Shown: piece after piece, positions 1-7,272 of the stretch | Layout of the letters: each line of letters begins with the position of its first letter | Numbering within the stretch: position 1 is the stretch's first letter | Assembly: GCA_003233025.1 (NCBI GenBank) | Contig: QIKS01000221.1 | Span: 1 to 12,298 of the forward strand | Direction: 5' to 3' | DNA: 12,298 bases | DNA from: Hellea balneolensis | GTDB taxonomy: Bacteria > Pseudomonadota > Alphaproteobacteria > Caulobacterales > Maricaulaceae | Made by a program: the position numbers and the translations under genes | The notes under the pieces: model-generated | Seen by the model: only the letters and a program-made list of their open reading frames with translations | What the model was told of the DNA's origin: nothing | Database searches by the model: none

Positions 1-1112
1 GCCAGCAATAAGCCGGCGGACGGAATGCCGGCTGCGCCAATGGAGGTGAGGGTGGCAGTTAGGGCGACCATAATATATTGCCCCATGGTCAGCTCAATCC
101 CCAGGGCTTGCGCGGCGAACAAGGCAATCAGGCCGAGATAAATCGCCGTGCCGTCCATATTGATGGTGGCGCCCATCGGCAGGACAGAACCGGCGACGGA
201 TTTATCAACACCCAGATTATGTCGGGCACAAGAAATGCTGACCGGCAGGGTGGCGTTGGAGGAGGCGGTTGAATAAGCAACGCCGAGAGCATCGGCAATA
301 CCGTAAAAAAACCGGATCAATGGCAGGCGTAAAATCGTGCGTACAATCAGGCCGCCGTAAACAAAGATGATTTGCAAGAAGCAAGCGAGATAAAGCGCCG
401 CGGCCAATTTGCCCATGCTGGAGAGAATGCCCAGCCCCTTGGTGCCCATCACCCAGGCCATCAAAGCCAGAACGCCGTAAGGGGCGAGGTTCATGACCAT
501 CATGGTCACTTTCATGACAATTTCAGAAGCGGCGTCAAAGAAATCAGCAACGGGTTTGGCTTTTTTGCCAACCAGCAAAATGCCGACGCCCATTAAAATT
601 GAGAAGAAAATAATGCCAAGCACATCACCGCCTGCCAAGGCCTGGATCGGGTTGGTGGGAATAATTTGTAACAAGCGCTCCGTCACCCCGCCGACATTTT
701 TGCCGGCTTCAATCTTGCTTTCAACCATGGTCATGCTGTCCCCGGTTGCCCCGGAAACAAGGTCGCCCATGCCCGCGCCGGGCTGGAACAATGTGCCAAT
801 GGCCAGGCCAAGCCAGACGGCAAAAAACGTGGTCATCAAATATAAGCCAATAGTGCGCAAGCCCAAGGAACCAAGCCGTTTTGGGTCGCCCATAGCAATG
901 ACGCCAGATACCAAAGTCGTGGCGATAAGCGGCACGACCAGCATTTTAATCAAGCGAACAAAGGCATCGCCGAACGGCTTAAACCAGGTTTGGGCTATCT
1001 GCTCGCCCTTAGTTCCCAGCCCGTAATGCAAAATAAGACCAATGATGATACCGAGAAACAGCCCGATAAATACCCGCTTCCATAAAGTCAGCGCTCGCCA
1101 TGATTTCAGCAT
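1..1112 (-). CDS. Dicarboxylate/amino acid:cation symporter (DAACS/SLC1-type), C-terminus cut by window edge
   Basis: The visible 370 codons encode an inner-membrane secondary transporter of the glutamate/C4-dicarboxylate:Na+ or H+ symporter family. The N-terminus is short and basic, followed by a membrane segment near residues 13-30. The family signatures are all present: the hairpin-1 serine-rich motif SSNATLPVS (residues 283-291), the unwound TM7 motif NMDGTA (318-323), and the hairpin-2 stretch TSIGAAGIPSAG (356-367). Hairpin 1 reads SSNATLP where SSAATLP is common, a mild variant. Start at 1112 is chosen because AAGGGG lies about six bases upstream and the N-terminus fits the family. Family members are usually about 410-440 residues, so roughly 40-70 residues including the last helix are missing beyond base 1. 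The gene lies 42 bases after the prolyl oligopeptidase-like gene on the same strand and could be co-transcribed with it. Substrate (glutamate/aspartate versus succinate/malate/fumarate) cannot be decided, so no symbol (gltP or dctA) is given. Confidence 0.93.
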   Translation of the reverse strand, partial: MLKSWRALTLWKRVFIGLFLGIIIGLILHYGLGTKGEQIAQTWFKPFGDAFVRLIKMLVVPLIATTLVSGVIAMGDPKRLGSLGLRTIGLYLMTTFFAVWLGLAIGTLFQPGAGMGDLVSGATGDSMTMVESKIEAGKNVGGVTERLLQIIPTNPIQALAGGDVLGIIFFSILMGVGILLVGKKAKPVADFFDAASEIVMKVTMMVMNLAPYGVLALMAWVMGTKGLGILSSMGKLAAALYLACFLQIIFVYGGLIVRTILRLPLIRFFYGIADALGVAYSTASSNATLPVSISCARHNLGVDKSVAGSVLPMGATINMDGTAIYLGLIALFAAQALGIELTMGQYIMVALTATLTSIGAAGIPSAGLLL

Positions 1113-1154
1113 ATTTTTCCCCTTAATTTTTTATGTTTTGTTTTTTTATGTTTT
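1113..1154. promoter_or_regulatory. AT-rich intergenic spacer with a 13-base direct repeat
   Basis: This 42-base gap separates the prolyl oligopeptidase-like stop codon from the symporter start. It is almost pure A/T and stands out from the surrounding DNA. A 13-base unit, TTTTTTATGTTTT on the plus strand, occurs twice, at 1127-1139 and 1142-1154, a 15-base period. On the coding strand this is an A-rich tract just upstream of the AAGGGG ribosome-binding site. No terminator hairpin is visible. It could be a promoter with an UP-like element, an A-rich translational enhancer, or simply a drifted spacer. The function is inferred only. Confidence 0.35.
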
Positions 1155-3350
1155 TTATTTTGCCGTCAATTTTTCTGCCAGATATCCATAAACCAAAGCC
1201 TGTGAATGGGCGGTTTCTTGTAGATTGGCCGCACCTGCATGGCCGCCGTCTATGTTTTCATAATAGAGGAATGGAATGCCCATATCTTCCAAACGTTGCG
1301 CCATTTTACGGGCATGGGCCGGATGCACCCGGTCGTCTTTGGTTGACGTATAGAGATACATCTCAGGGTAATCCACATCGGCCCGGATATTGTGATAGGG
1401 TGAAATACTGCGCAAGAAATCCTGCTCATCGCCGGGATTATCCGGATTGCCATATTCCCCCATCCAGCTGGCACCGGCCAGTAAATGGTTAAACCGCATC
1501 ATGTCGAGCAAAGGCACGCCGGTCGCCACCGCGCCGAATAAATCCGGGCGCTGGGTAAACATAACGCCCATCAACAAGCCGCCATTAGAGCGGCCATGGG
1601 TGCCCAAATGTTTGGGGCTTGTAATGTTGCGATCGATTAAATCTTCAGCAACGGCAATGAAATCGTCATAGATAATTTGCCGTTTGGTTTTAAGACCCGC
1701 TTGATGCCAATCGGGGCCAAATTCACCGCCGCCTCTGGTATTGGCGGACACATAAACCCCGCCGCGCGCCAGCCAAGCCCGGCCAATGGTGGCGGAATAG
1801 CCAGGGTTGAGGGATATTTCAAACCCGCCGTAACCGTAAAGCAACGTTGGATTGCTGCCGTCTAATTTCATGTCTTTTTGGTGAACAACAAAATACGGGA
1901 TTTTCGTGCCATCGCTTGAAGCAACCTCATATTGGACAGACACCATAGAGGCGCTATCAAACCAGCTTGGCAAGGCTTTGGTTTTCTCGGCCTTGAGGGT
2001 TTTGCTGTCCAGGATCCAAAGCGTGTCCGGGGTGAGAAAACTTTCCGTATTGATAAACGCCACGTCTTCTTTGGAATTTGTCGCACCAATCGACACATTG
2101 CCGTTTTCGGGGAAATCAAGTTTGGTTTTGCTCCACGCGCCGTCGGTAAAATCAAATGCATAGGCGCTGCCGGAAACATTTTCATACAAGCTTAACAGCA
2201 AGGCTGATTTTGTTGCGCTGGCATTGCCGATAGATTGGCGCGCATTTGGGATGATAACTTCGTTGATGGTTTCGATTGCGCCGGTTTTCATAAACCCGTC
2301 GAGGGAAAACGAAACAAGAGCGCCGGATTTAAACCCGCGCCAATCTTCTTGTAGGCTTACCAATTGTTGGCCTTTAAACTGGGCGCCCAGATTAGATTTT
2401 TCTGGCACGGGCACTTGAACCGGCGTCCAGGCCTGATCGCCTGTGCGCGGCACCCAAAAATATTTGGTCGTATAAAATGTAACGGCACGGGTGAGTAAAA
2501 TTTCCTCCTCGCCCGCGGCATTTTCAAACGTGCCCGACCACAGGCCGACATCGGTCTTCTCGCCGCGCATCAATGGGCGGGCTGTGGTTATGTCCGTGCC
2601 TCGCGACCATAATTTACTGACCAGCGGATAACCGCTATCGGTCATGGTGCCTGCGCCAAAATCAACGCCGATCAGGAGGTGGTCTTTATCAACCCAGGCC
2701 GCGCCGCCTTTGCTTTCTGCTAAAGAAAACCCGTCTTTGACAAAAGTTCTGGAAGCCATGTCAAATTCGCGCCGCACAACCGCGTCTTTGCCGCCAATGG
2801 ACAGGGAGACAATGCAGTGGTTATAATCCGGCCCCAGACACGAATTGCCCCGATAAACCCAATTTTCGCCGTCGGTTTTGGCCAAGGCGTCAATATCCAA
2901 CACGGTTTCCCATTTGGGGTTGTCACTGCGGTAGCTGTCCAGGGTTGTTGTGCGCCAAATGCCTTTGACATGGGTGTCGTCCTGCCAGAAATTATGGGCC
3001 GCGCCGGCGCGGTAACTGACATAAGGAATTTTCTCTGGCGAATTATATACTTCCAAAAGCTCCGCCTTTATCGCCCGGTACGTATCCGTTTCCATGACGG
3101 CAGCAGAGCGCTCATTCCAGCTGCGTACTTTTTCTAAAGCTCGCTCGCCCAAAACATCTTCAAGCCAAAGATGGTCTTCGTCCATTTGGCCGGGGGTCGT
3201 GTACTGCATGGGTTTGTCTTTGTTCATGTCGTTGGCCGTTTGTGCTGTGGGCGGAGCTTTGCTCGCTGCTGTGGTGTCATTGGTGTTTTCGCTGGGCTGG
3301 CAGGCCGCTAATGCGGCTGTGCATAACCCTAAAAATAGATATTTTTTCAC
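1155..3350 (-). CDS. Prolyl oligopeptidase-family serine peptidase (S9A-like), predicted lipoprotein
   Basis: This 731-residue peptidase should cleave short peptides, classically after proline, outside the cytoplasm. The N-terminus is a lipoprotein signal peptide: basic MKK, a hydrophobic core, and lipobox LAAC with the lipidated cysteine at residue 17. A Ser/Thr/Ala/Pro-rich linker follows to about residue 48. The S9A N-terminal hallmark (DEDHLWLEDV) lies at about 57-66, then a beta-propeller region to about 470 and an alpha/beta-hydrolase domain from about 480. The catalytic triad is visible: Ser588 in GRSNGG, the aspartate in the KDDRV motif (672-673), and His704 in DGGH. The translated start is GTG at 3350, supported by AGGAGG eight bases upstream and by the signal peptide beginning there. 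Length matches S9A enzymes plus a secretion leader. It follows the moeB-like gene by 72 bases on the same strand. Proline specificity is a family inference; oligopeptidase B-type specificity is less likely but not excluded. Confidence 0.93.
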   Translation of the reverse strand: MKKYLFLGLCTAALAACQPSENTNDTTAASKAPPTAQTANDMNKDKPMQYTTPGQMDEDHLWLEDVLGERALEKVRSWNERSAAVMETDTYRAIKAELLEVYNSPEKIPYVSYRAGAAHNFWQDDTHVKGIWRTTTLDSYRSDNPKWETVLDIDALAKTDGENWVYRGNSCLGPDYNHCIVSLSIGGKDAVVRREFDMASRTFVKDGFSLAESKGGAAWVDKDHLLIGVDFGAGTMTDSGYPLVSKLWSRGTDITTARPLMRGEKTDVGLWSGTFENAAGEEEILLTRAVTFYTTKYFWVPRTGDQAWTPVQVPVPEKSNLGAQFKGQQLVSLQEDWRGFKSGALVSFSLDGFMKTGAIETINEVIIPNARQSIGNASATKSALLLSLYENVSGSAYAFDFTDGAWSKTKLDFPENGNVSIGATNSKEDVAFINTESFLTPDTLWILDSKTLKAEKTKALPSWFDSASMVSVQYEVASSDGTKIPYFVVHQKDMKLDGSNPTLLYGYGGFEISLNPGYSATIGRAWLARGGVYVSANTRGGGEFGPDWHQAGLKTKRQIIYDDFIAVAEDLIDRNITSPKHLGTHGRSNGGLLMGVMFTQRPDLFGAVATGVPLLDMMRFNHLLAGASWMGEYGNPDNPGDEQDFLRSISPYHNIRADVDYPEMYLYTSTKDDRVHPAHARKMAQRLEDMGIPFLYYENIDGGHAGAANLQETAHSQALVYGYLAEKLTAK

Positions 3351-3422
3351 CGTGTCATCCTCCTCGATTTATTTTTACCCATATAAAGCGCAAATGCGGG
3401 GAGGGGGCAAGAAGTATTCCTG
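3351..3422 (-). promoter_or_regulatory. Spacer upstream of the prolyl oligopeptidase-like gene, possible promoter
   Basis: This 72-base gap is the largest spacer on the minus strand between ubiB and the left edge, so it is the likeliest place for the peptidase gene to have its own promoter. On the coding strand a TATATG hexamer (plus-strand 3380-3385) lies 19 bases after TTGCCC (3405-3410), a weak sigma-70-like pair with non-ideal spacing. The strong ribosome-binding site AGGAGG is at the downstream end. I see no T-run terminator hairpin after the moeB-like stop codon, so read-through from the upstream operon is also possible. Confidence 0.25.
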
Positions 3423-4166
3423 TTAAGAACAAGCCGGACAATTGGGATCGCGGGGCAGGGTGATGGTACGGGCATGTGCGTCCAGACCGTCATAAAGCAA
3501 AATCCTGCCAAACAGAGGCGTGCCAGCTCCCGTGATGATTTTTATGGCCTCCAACGCCATGAGCGAACCAATAATGCCCGCCAACGCCCCGACAACCCCT
3601 ATCTGGGCGCAGGTTTCTATGTGCTTGGGGATATGGGGCACAAAGCAACGGTAGCAGGGCGCAGTTTTCTCGCCTGTGCTTTCAAAGGCCGCCACCTGGC
3701 CGTCAAATCGCCCCAACGCACCACTAACAAGCGGGGTTTTTGTTGCCAGACAAGCGGCATTAACGGCAAAACGTGTGGCAAAATCATCGGTGCCGTCCAT
3801 AACCAGATCATAAGCGCCGACCAAGTCTTGCGCGTTTTTATCATCAAGGGCATATCCGTATTTTGTGACACGCACATGAGGGTTTAAGTTTGTTATTTTC
3901 GCCCGCATGGCCTCGGTTTTAGCTGTGCCAATATCGTTGCTGCCAAATTGAATTTGTCGATGTAGATTGGAAAGCGCCACATGGTCGGGATCAACCAGGC
4001 CAAGTTCGCCGACACCGCTCGCCGCCAGATATAACCCGACCGGGCCGCCGAGACCGCCGGCGCCGACAATGAGAATTTTTGCCGCCCCCAGAGCGCCCTG
4101 CCCGGTGCCGCCAATTTCCTTGAGCAGGATTTGGCGTGAATAGCGCTCGATTTCATCAGGGCTCAT
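3423..4166 (-). CDS. moeB: MoeB/ThiF/HesA-family sulfur-carrier adenylyltransferase
   Basis: This 247-residue E1-like enzyme activates the C-terminal glycine of a small ubiquitin-like sulfur carrier (MoaD or ThiS) by ATP-dependent adenylation, for molybdopterin or thiamine synthesis. The N-terminal ERYSRQILL motif (residues 7-15) carries the family arginine. The nucleotide-binding GAGGLGG is at 35-41, SNLHRQ at 66-71, and DGTDD, which holds the Mg/ATP aspartate, at 124-128. Two zinc-binding pairs are present, CYRC (171-174) and CPAC (243-246). Cys186 in TCAQIGVVG matches the conserved catalytic-type cysteine of MoeB. It lacks the C-terminal rhodanese domain of longer MoeZ/MOCS3 proteins. The start at 4166 lies 11 bases after the cysK stop codon. 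No strong ribosome-binding site is visible, so translational coupling is plausible. MoeB and ThiF roles cannot be separated by sequence alone, and no moaD or thiS gene is in view. Confidence 0.88.
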   Translation of the reverse strand: MSPDEIERYSRQILLKEIGGTGQGALGAAKILIVGAGGLGGPVGLYLAASGVGELGLVDPDHVALSNLHRQIQFGSNDIGTAKTEAMRAKITNLNPHVRVTKYGYALDDKNAQDLVGAYDLVMDGTDDFATRFAVNAACLATKTPLVSGALGRFDGQVAAFESTGEKTAPCYRCFVPHIPKHIETCAQIGVVGALAGIIGSLMALEAIKIITGAGTPLFGRILLYDGLDAHARTITLPRDPNCPACS

Positions 4167-4177
4167 CAGCTTGTGTA

Positions 4178-5125
4178 TTACTCAAACAAGGCGGTGGACA
4201 AATAACGCTCGGCGAAGGAAGGTATGATGGCAACGATTGTTTTGCCGGCCATGTCGGCCCGTGCACCCACTTTCAAACTCGCCGCAATCGCCGCGCCCGA
4301 CGAAATACCAACGGGGAGGCCGTCTGATTTTGCCACAAGGCGCGCCGTCTCAAAGGCTGTGTCATTATCAATGGTGATAATTTCGTCGATCAAGGCGGTA
4401 TCCAAAATATCAGGTATGAAGCCGGCGCCAATGCCCTGGATCATATGGGGGCCTTTTTCGCCTTTGGACAAAACCGGGCTGCCCTCTGGCTCAATGGCGA
4501 TAATTTTTATCTCCGGATTTTTTTCTTTAAGATAACTACCGGCGCCGGTCAGCGTCCCGCCCGTGCCAACGCCGCTGATCAAGACGTCAACCTTGCCGTT
4601 CGTATCATTCCAAATCTCAGGTCCGGTTGTACGGTGGTGGACATCTGGGTTGGCCGGGTTGACAAATTGTCCGGGCAAGACCGCCCCTTCTATCTCTGCG
4701 CAAACCTCGCTGGCCTTTGCAATGGCGGCTCCCATACCGCCCGCGGCCGGGGTCAAGATAAGTTCCGCGCCCAAAAGTTGCATTAATTTACGCCGCTCGA
4801 CCGACATGCTTTCTGGCATGGTAAATACCGCTTTATAGCCTTTAGCCGCTGCGACGAGGGCCAGAGCAATGCCGGTATTGCCAGAGGTTGGCTCGACAAT
4901 TGTCCCGCCGGGTTTAAGCTCGCCACTGGCCTCCAAAGCTTCAATCATCGCCAGGCCAATCCGGTCTTTGACGCTGGCTCCGGGGTTAAAAAATTCCAGT
5001 TTAAACAGCAATTGCGCGCCGCTGTCTTTCGTAATGCTCGGCAGGCGAACCAGGGGGGTGTCGCCGATCGTTTCGGTGACCGAATTGTAAATTTTACCGC
5101 GTCCGGGTTTTGTCTCTGTCATCAT
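4178..5125 (-). CDS. cysK: Cysteine synthase A (O-acetylserine sulfhydrylase)
   Basis: This PLP enzyme makes L-cysteine from O-acetyl-L-serine and sulfide in the cytoplasm. At 315 residues it is of normal length for the family. The PLP-binding lysine is Lys53 in GASVKDR. The substrate-binding loop PTSGNTG is at 79-85 and the phosphate-binding glycine loop GVGTGGT at 185-191. The C-terminal signature PSFAERYLSTALFE (302-315) is typical of CysK, with Ala where Gly is usual. Two in-frame ATG codons are adjacent at 5125 and 5122. The ribosome-binding site AGGAGA overlaps the stop codon of dut, and its spacing fits either start, slightly favouring the second. The 6-base gap to dut implies co-transcription. 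Cysteine is a substrate of the CoaB half of CoaBC encoded two genes upstream, giving a plausible metabolic link. CysM or cystathionine beta-synthase-like activity is possible but less likely. Confidence 0.94.
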   Translation of the reverse strand: MMTETKPGRGKIYNSVTETIGDTPLVRLPSITKDSGAQLLFKLEFFNPGASVKDRIGLAMIEALEASGELKPGGTIVEPTSGNTGIALALVAAAKGYKAVFTMPESMSVERRKLMQLLGAELILTPAAGGMGAAIAKASEVCAEIEGAVLPGQFVNPANPDVHHRTTGPEIWNDTNGKVDVLISGVGTGGTLTGAGSYLKEKNPEIKIIAIEPEGSPVLSKGEKGPHMIQGIGAGFIPDILDTALIDEIITIDNDTAFETARLVAKSDGLPVGISSGAAIAASLKVGARADMAGKTIVAIIPSFAERYLSTALFE

Positions 5126-5131
5126 ATTCTC

Positions 5132-5587
5132 CTATTTAACGCCGGTCGAGCCATAGCCGCCCGCCCCGCGCTTTGTTGTTGATAAATCGCTCACTGCGGT
5201 GAAATTCACTTGTTGCACAGGCGCGATAACCATTTGGGCAATCCTGTCGCCTCTATTGATCGTAAACGCCTCATGGCCATGGTTTATCAGTAAAATTTTC
5301 ACCTCACCGCGATAATCCGCATCAATGGTGCCCGGTGAATTGACCACGCTAATCCCGTGTTTATAGGCAAGGCCGGAGCGTGGGCGAATTTGTGCTTCAT
5401 AGCCGGGCGGCAAAGCCATAGCAAAACCTGTCGCCAGCAAATGCCGTTCGCCGGGGGCCAGGACAAAGGGTGCGTCTTCGTCAATGGCGGCGCGCAGATC
5501 AACCCCGGCCGCCAGTGGGCTTTCATAGGCGGGCAAATTGTCCCCGGGGAAATTTTCCAGCTTTTTAATTTCTACCTTAATGGTCAT
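5132..5587 (-). CDS. dut: dUTP diphosphatase (trimeric dUTPase)
   Basis: It hydrolyses dUTP to dUMP and pyrophosphate, keeping uracil out of DNA and supplying dUMP for thymidylate synthesis. All five trimeric dUTPase motifs are present in the 151 residues: AGVDLRA (27-33), RPRSGLA (68-74), [12 protein letters not shown] (86-97, with catalytic Asp89), RGDRIAQMV (112-120), and the C-terminal arm [10 protein letters not shown] (140-149). The arm has Tyr where Phe is most common, a conservative aromatic change at the base-stacking position. The start at 5587 lies inside the end of the upstream secreted-protein gene, overlapping it by 11 bases, which suggests translational coupling. The gene sits in the ubiB-coaBC-dut order familiar in alphaproteobacteria, here with one gene inserted between coaBC and dut. 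Confidence 0.97.
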   Translation of the reverse strand: MTIKVEIKKLENFPGDNLPAYESPLAAGVDLRAAIDEDAPFVLAPGERHLLATGFAMALPPGYEAQIRPRSGLAYKHGISVVNSPGTIDADYRGEVKILLINHGHEAFTINRGDRIAQMVIAPVQQVNFTAVSDLSTTKRGAGGYGSTGVK

Positions 5588-6044
5588 TGAGAGCCTCTAA
5601 CCTTGCTGTCAAAATGTCTGCGTCTTCGGCGCTTAGGGGCGGGCCGAGATAATCGTGGACATAGACGTCGTCTACCTTGGATATAGCCATAAGCGCACTG
5701 TCGGGTGCGTCAAAATTGGGCGAGACATAAAACGGAATTCCGGTTTTTATCAGCAGTTCGTCAAACCTTGTGGGAACAAGATGGGTGCGGGTACACATCA
5801 AGGCTTTGATCGGGCGGCCATCAACCATTGTCAAATGCCCCGGCTCGTCGTCAAACACGGAGAAAATGAAATCAAAAGCGGGGAGAAATTCTGCAATGAG
5901 CGGTATTTTTTCAGCACCCGTTTCGGCTTCCTTTTCCCATTTAATTTCTTTTTGAACAACGATTTCGCAATTGGCAATATTGTCGTCGGCAAAAGCAGGA
6001 AGCCCGATCAGGCACAAGAGGAGGGGGGGAGCAAAAAACTTCAT
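5577..6044 (-). CDS. Small secreted protein of unknown function between coaBC and dut
   Basis: I do not recognise this 155-residue protein. It begins with a Sec signal peptide: MKFF, a hydrophobic stretch to about residue 17, and a likely cleavage after Ala-Phe-Ala at residue 19. There is no lipobox cysteine at the site, so the mature protein of about 136 residues should be soluble in the periplasm or exported. It is acidic overall and has two cysteines after the signal peptide, Cys26 and Cys84, which could form a disulfide. The middle is rich in hydrophobic and aromatic residues (about 49-66), and the end is a short acidic helix-like tail. The reading frame is probably real because the gene starts one base after the coaBC stop codon, with AAGG in the coaBC tail serving as ribosome-binding site. 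Its last 11 bases also overlap the dut start. No catalytic motif is evident. Confidence 0.8.
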   Translation of the reverse strand: MKFFAPPLLLCLIGLPAFADDNIANCEIVVQKEIKWEKEAETGAEKIPLIAEFLPAFDFIFSVFDDEPGHLTMVDGRPIKALMCTRTHLVPTRFDELLIKTGIPFYVSPNFDAPDSALMAISKVDDVYVHDYLGPPLSAEDADILTARLEALNDH

Positions 6045-6045
6045 T

Positions 6046-7272
6046 CTATACCTTACCGAACTGGCTGGCGATTTCCAAGGCCAGTTTCTGCGCTGCTCTT
6101 TGTTTGCTCATGGTCGGCCAAGGGGTTGCGCCCGCTTTGGTCACGATAATCATGGTATTGTCATCGCCGCCCATCACGTCGCCTGAAACATCATTGGCGA
6201 CAATCCAGTCGCAGGTTTTCTTGGCCAATTTAATTTGGGCATTTGCGATCACATCATTGGTTTCGGCGGCAAAGCCAACAACCAATTTGGGGCGCTGCTC
6301 ATGAGCGCAAATGGTTTTTAAAATATCCGGGTTTTCTTCCAATTCCAGCGGTAAAAGCTTGCCGTCGTCTTTTTTAATTTTTTTGCTCACCGTGCGGGCG
6401 GCGCGCCAATCGGCCACTGCGGCTACGGCGACAAATATATCGGCGGGCAATGCCGCTTCGCAAGCGGCCAACATATCGCGGGCGCTTTCTACCGAAATAA
6501 CATCAACGCCCGTCGGCGCGGGCAGGGCAACAGGGCCAGAAACAAGCGATACCCGCGCCCCCAGCCCGGCGCAAGCGCGGGCGACGGCATAGCCTTGCTT
6601 GCCGGACGAACGGTTGGCGAGATAACGCACCGGATCAATAGCTTCGTGGGTTGGCCCGGCGGTGATAAGCACATGTTTGCCCGCCAAGGGTTTTGGTTTA
6701 AGCGCGTCAATATGGGTTTCGCCCTTAAGCAATTTTTCGATTTTCGTCAAGATGATTTCCGGCTCCGCCATGCGGCCAAACCCGTGTTCTCCGCACGCCA
6801 TATCCCCTTCGTCCGGCCCGACAAATGCACTGCCGCGCTCCCGTAAAATTTCAATATTGCGCTGGGTCGCGTCGTGTTCCCACATGCGCACATTCATGGC
6901 GGGCGCATAGAGAACCTGTCTGTCAGTGGCCAGTAATGTGGTCGAGGCCAAATCCCCGGCCAGGCCTTGCGCCGCTTTGGCCATCAAATCGGCGGTGGCC
7001 GGAACAACGCAGATAAGATCAGCGCTGCGCGACAGCTCGATATGGCCCATTTCGGCTTCGTCCGACAGGCTGAACAAATCCGTATAAACCGTCTCGCCAG
7101 TGAGGGCACCAACGGACAAAGGTGTGACAAATTTCGCGCCACCTTTGGAGACGATAGCGCGCACCTTGATGCCTTTTTTTGCAAGCAAGCGGATAAGCAG
7201 CAGGGCTTTATAAGCCGCAATGCCGCCGCCAATGATCAGTAAAATGCTTTTGTCGCTCATGTTCATTTTCAT
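6046..7272 (-). CDS. coaBC: Bifunctional phosphopantothenoylcysteine decarboxylase / phosphopantothenate-cysteine ligase
   Basis: This cytoplasmic enzyme performs two steps of coenzyme A synthesis: CoaB joins cysteine to 4'-phosphopantothenate, and CoaC decarboxylates the product with FMN. With the start at 7272 it has 408 residues, normal for the fusion. The CoaC half shows the flavin-binding GGGIAAYK (15-22), catalytic His78 in GHIELS, PAMNVRMW (124-131), and Cys160 in GDMACGEHG. The CoaB half shows ITAGPTHE (203-210), RSSGKQG (221-227), the lysine-rich KKIKK (297-301), FAAET (334-338) and IVANDVS (357-363). ATG at 7272 overlaps the ubiB stop codon as ATGA and has AGGA just upstream. Two more in-frame ATGs follow at 7266 and 7260, and 7260 begins nearer the conserved core. 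A further ATG at 7302 would overlap ubiB by 34 bases and adds residues unlike the family, so it is not preferred. Confidence 0.96.
   Translation of the reverse strand: MKMNMSDKSILLIIGGGIAAYKALLLIRLLAKKGIKVRAIVSKGGAKFVTPLSVGALTGETVYTDLFSLSDEAEMGHIELSRSADLICVVPATADLMAKAAQGLAGDLASTTLLATDRQVLYAPAMNVRMWEHDATQRNIEILRERGSAFVGPDEGDMACGEHGFGRMAEPEIILTKIEKLLKGETHIDALKPKPLAGKHVLITAGPTHEAIDPVRYLANRSSGKQGYAVARACAGLGARVSLVSGPVALPAPTGVDVISVESARDMLAACEAALPADIFVAVAAVADWRAARTVSKKIKKDDGKLLPLELEENPDILKTICAHEQRPKLVVGFAAETNDVIANAQIKLAKKTCDWIVANDVSGDVMGGDDNTMIIVTKAGATPWPTMSKQRAAQKLALEIASQFGKV

Noticed and set aside
493..1026. A 177-codon plus-strand open frame opposite the symporter gene.
   Set aside because: It lies wholly antisense to a well-supported transporter frame with all family motifs, has no recognisable domain, and is best explained as a composition shadow.
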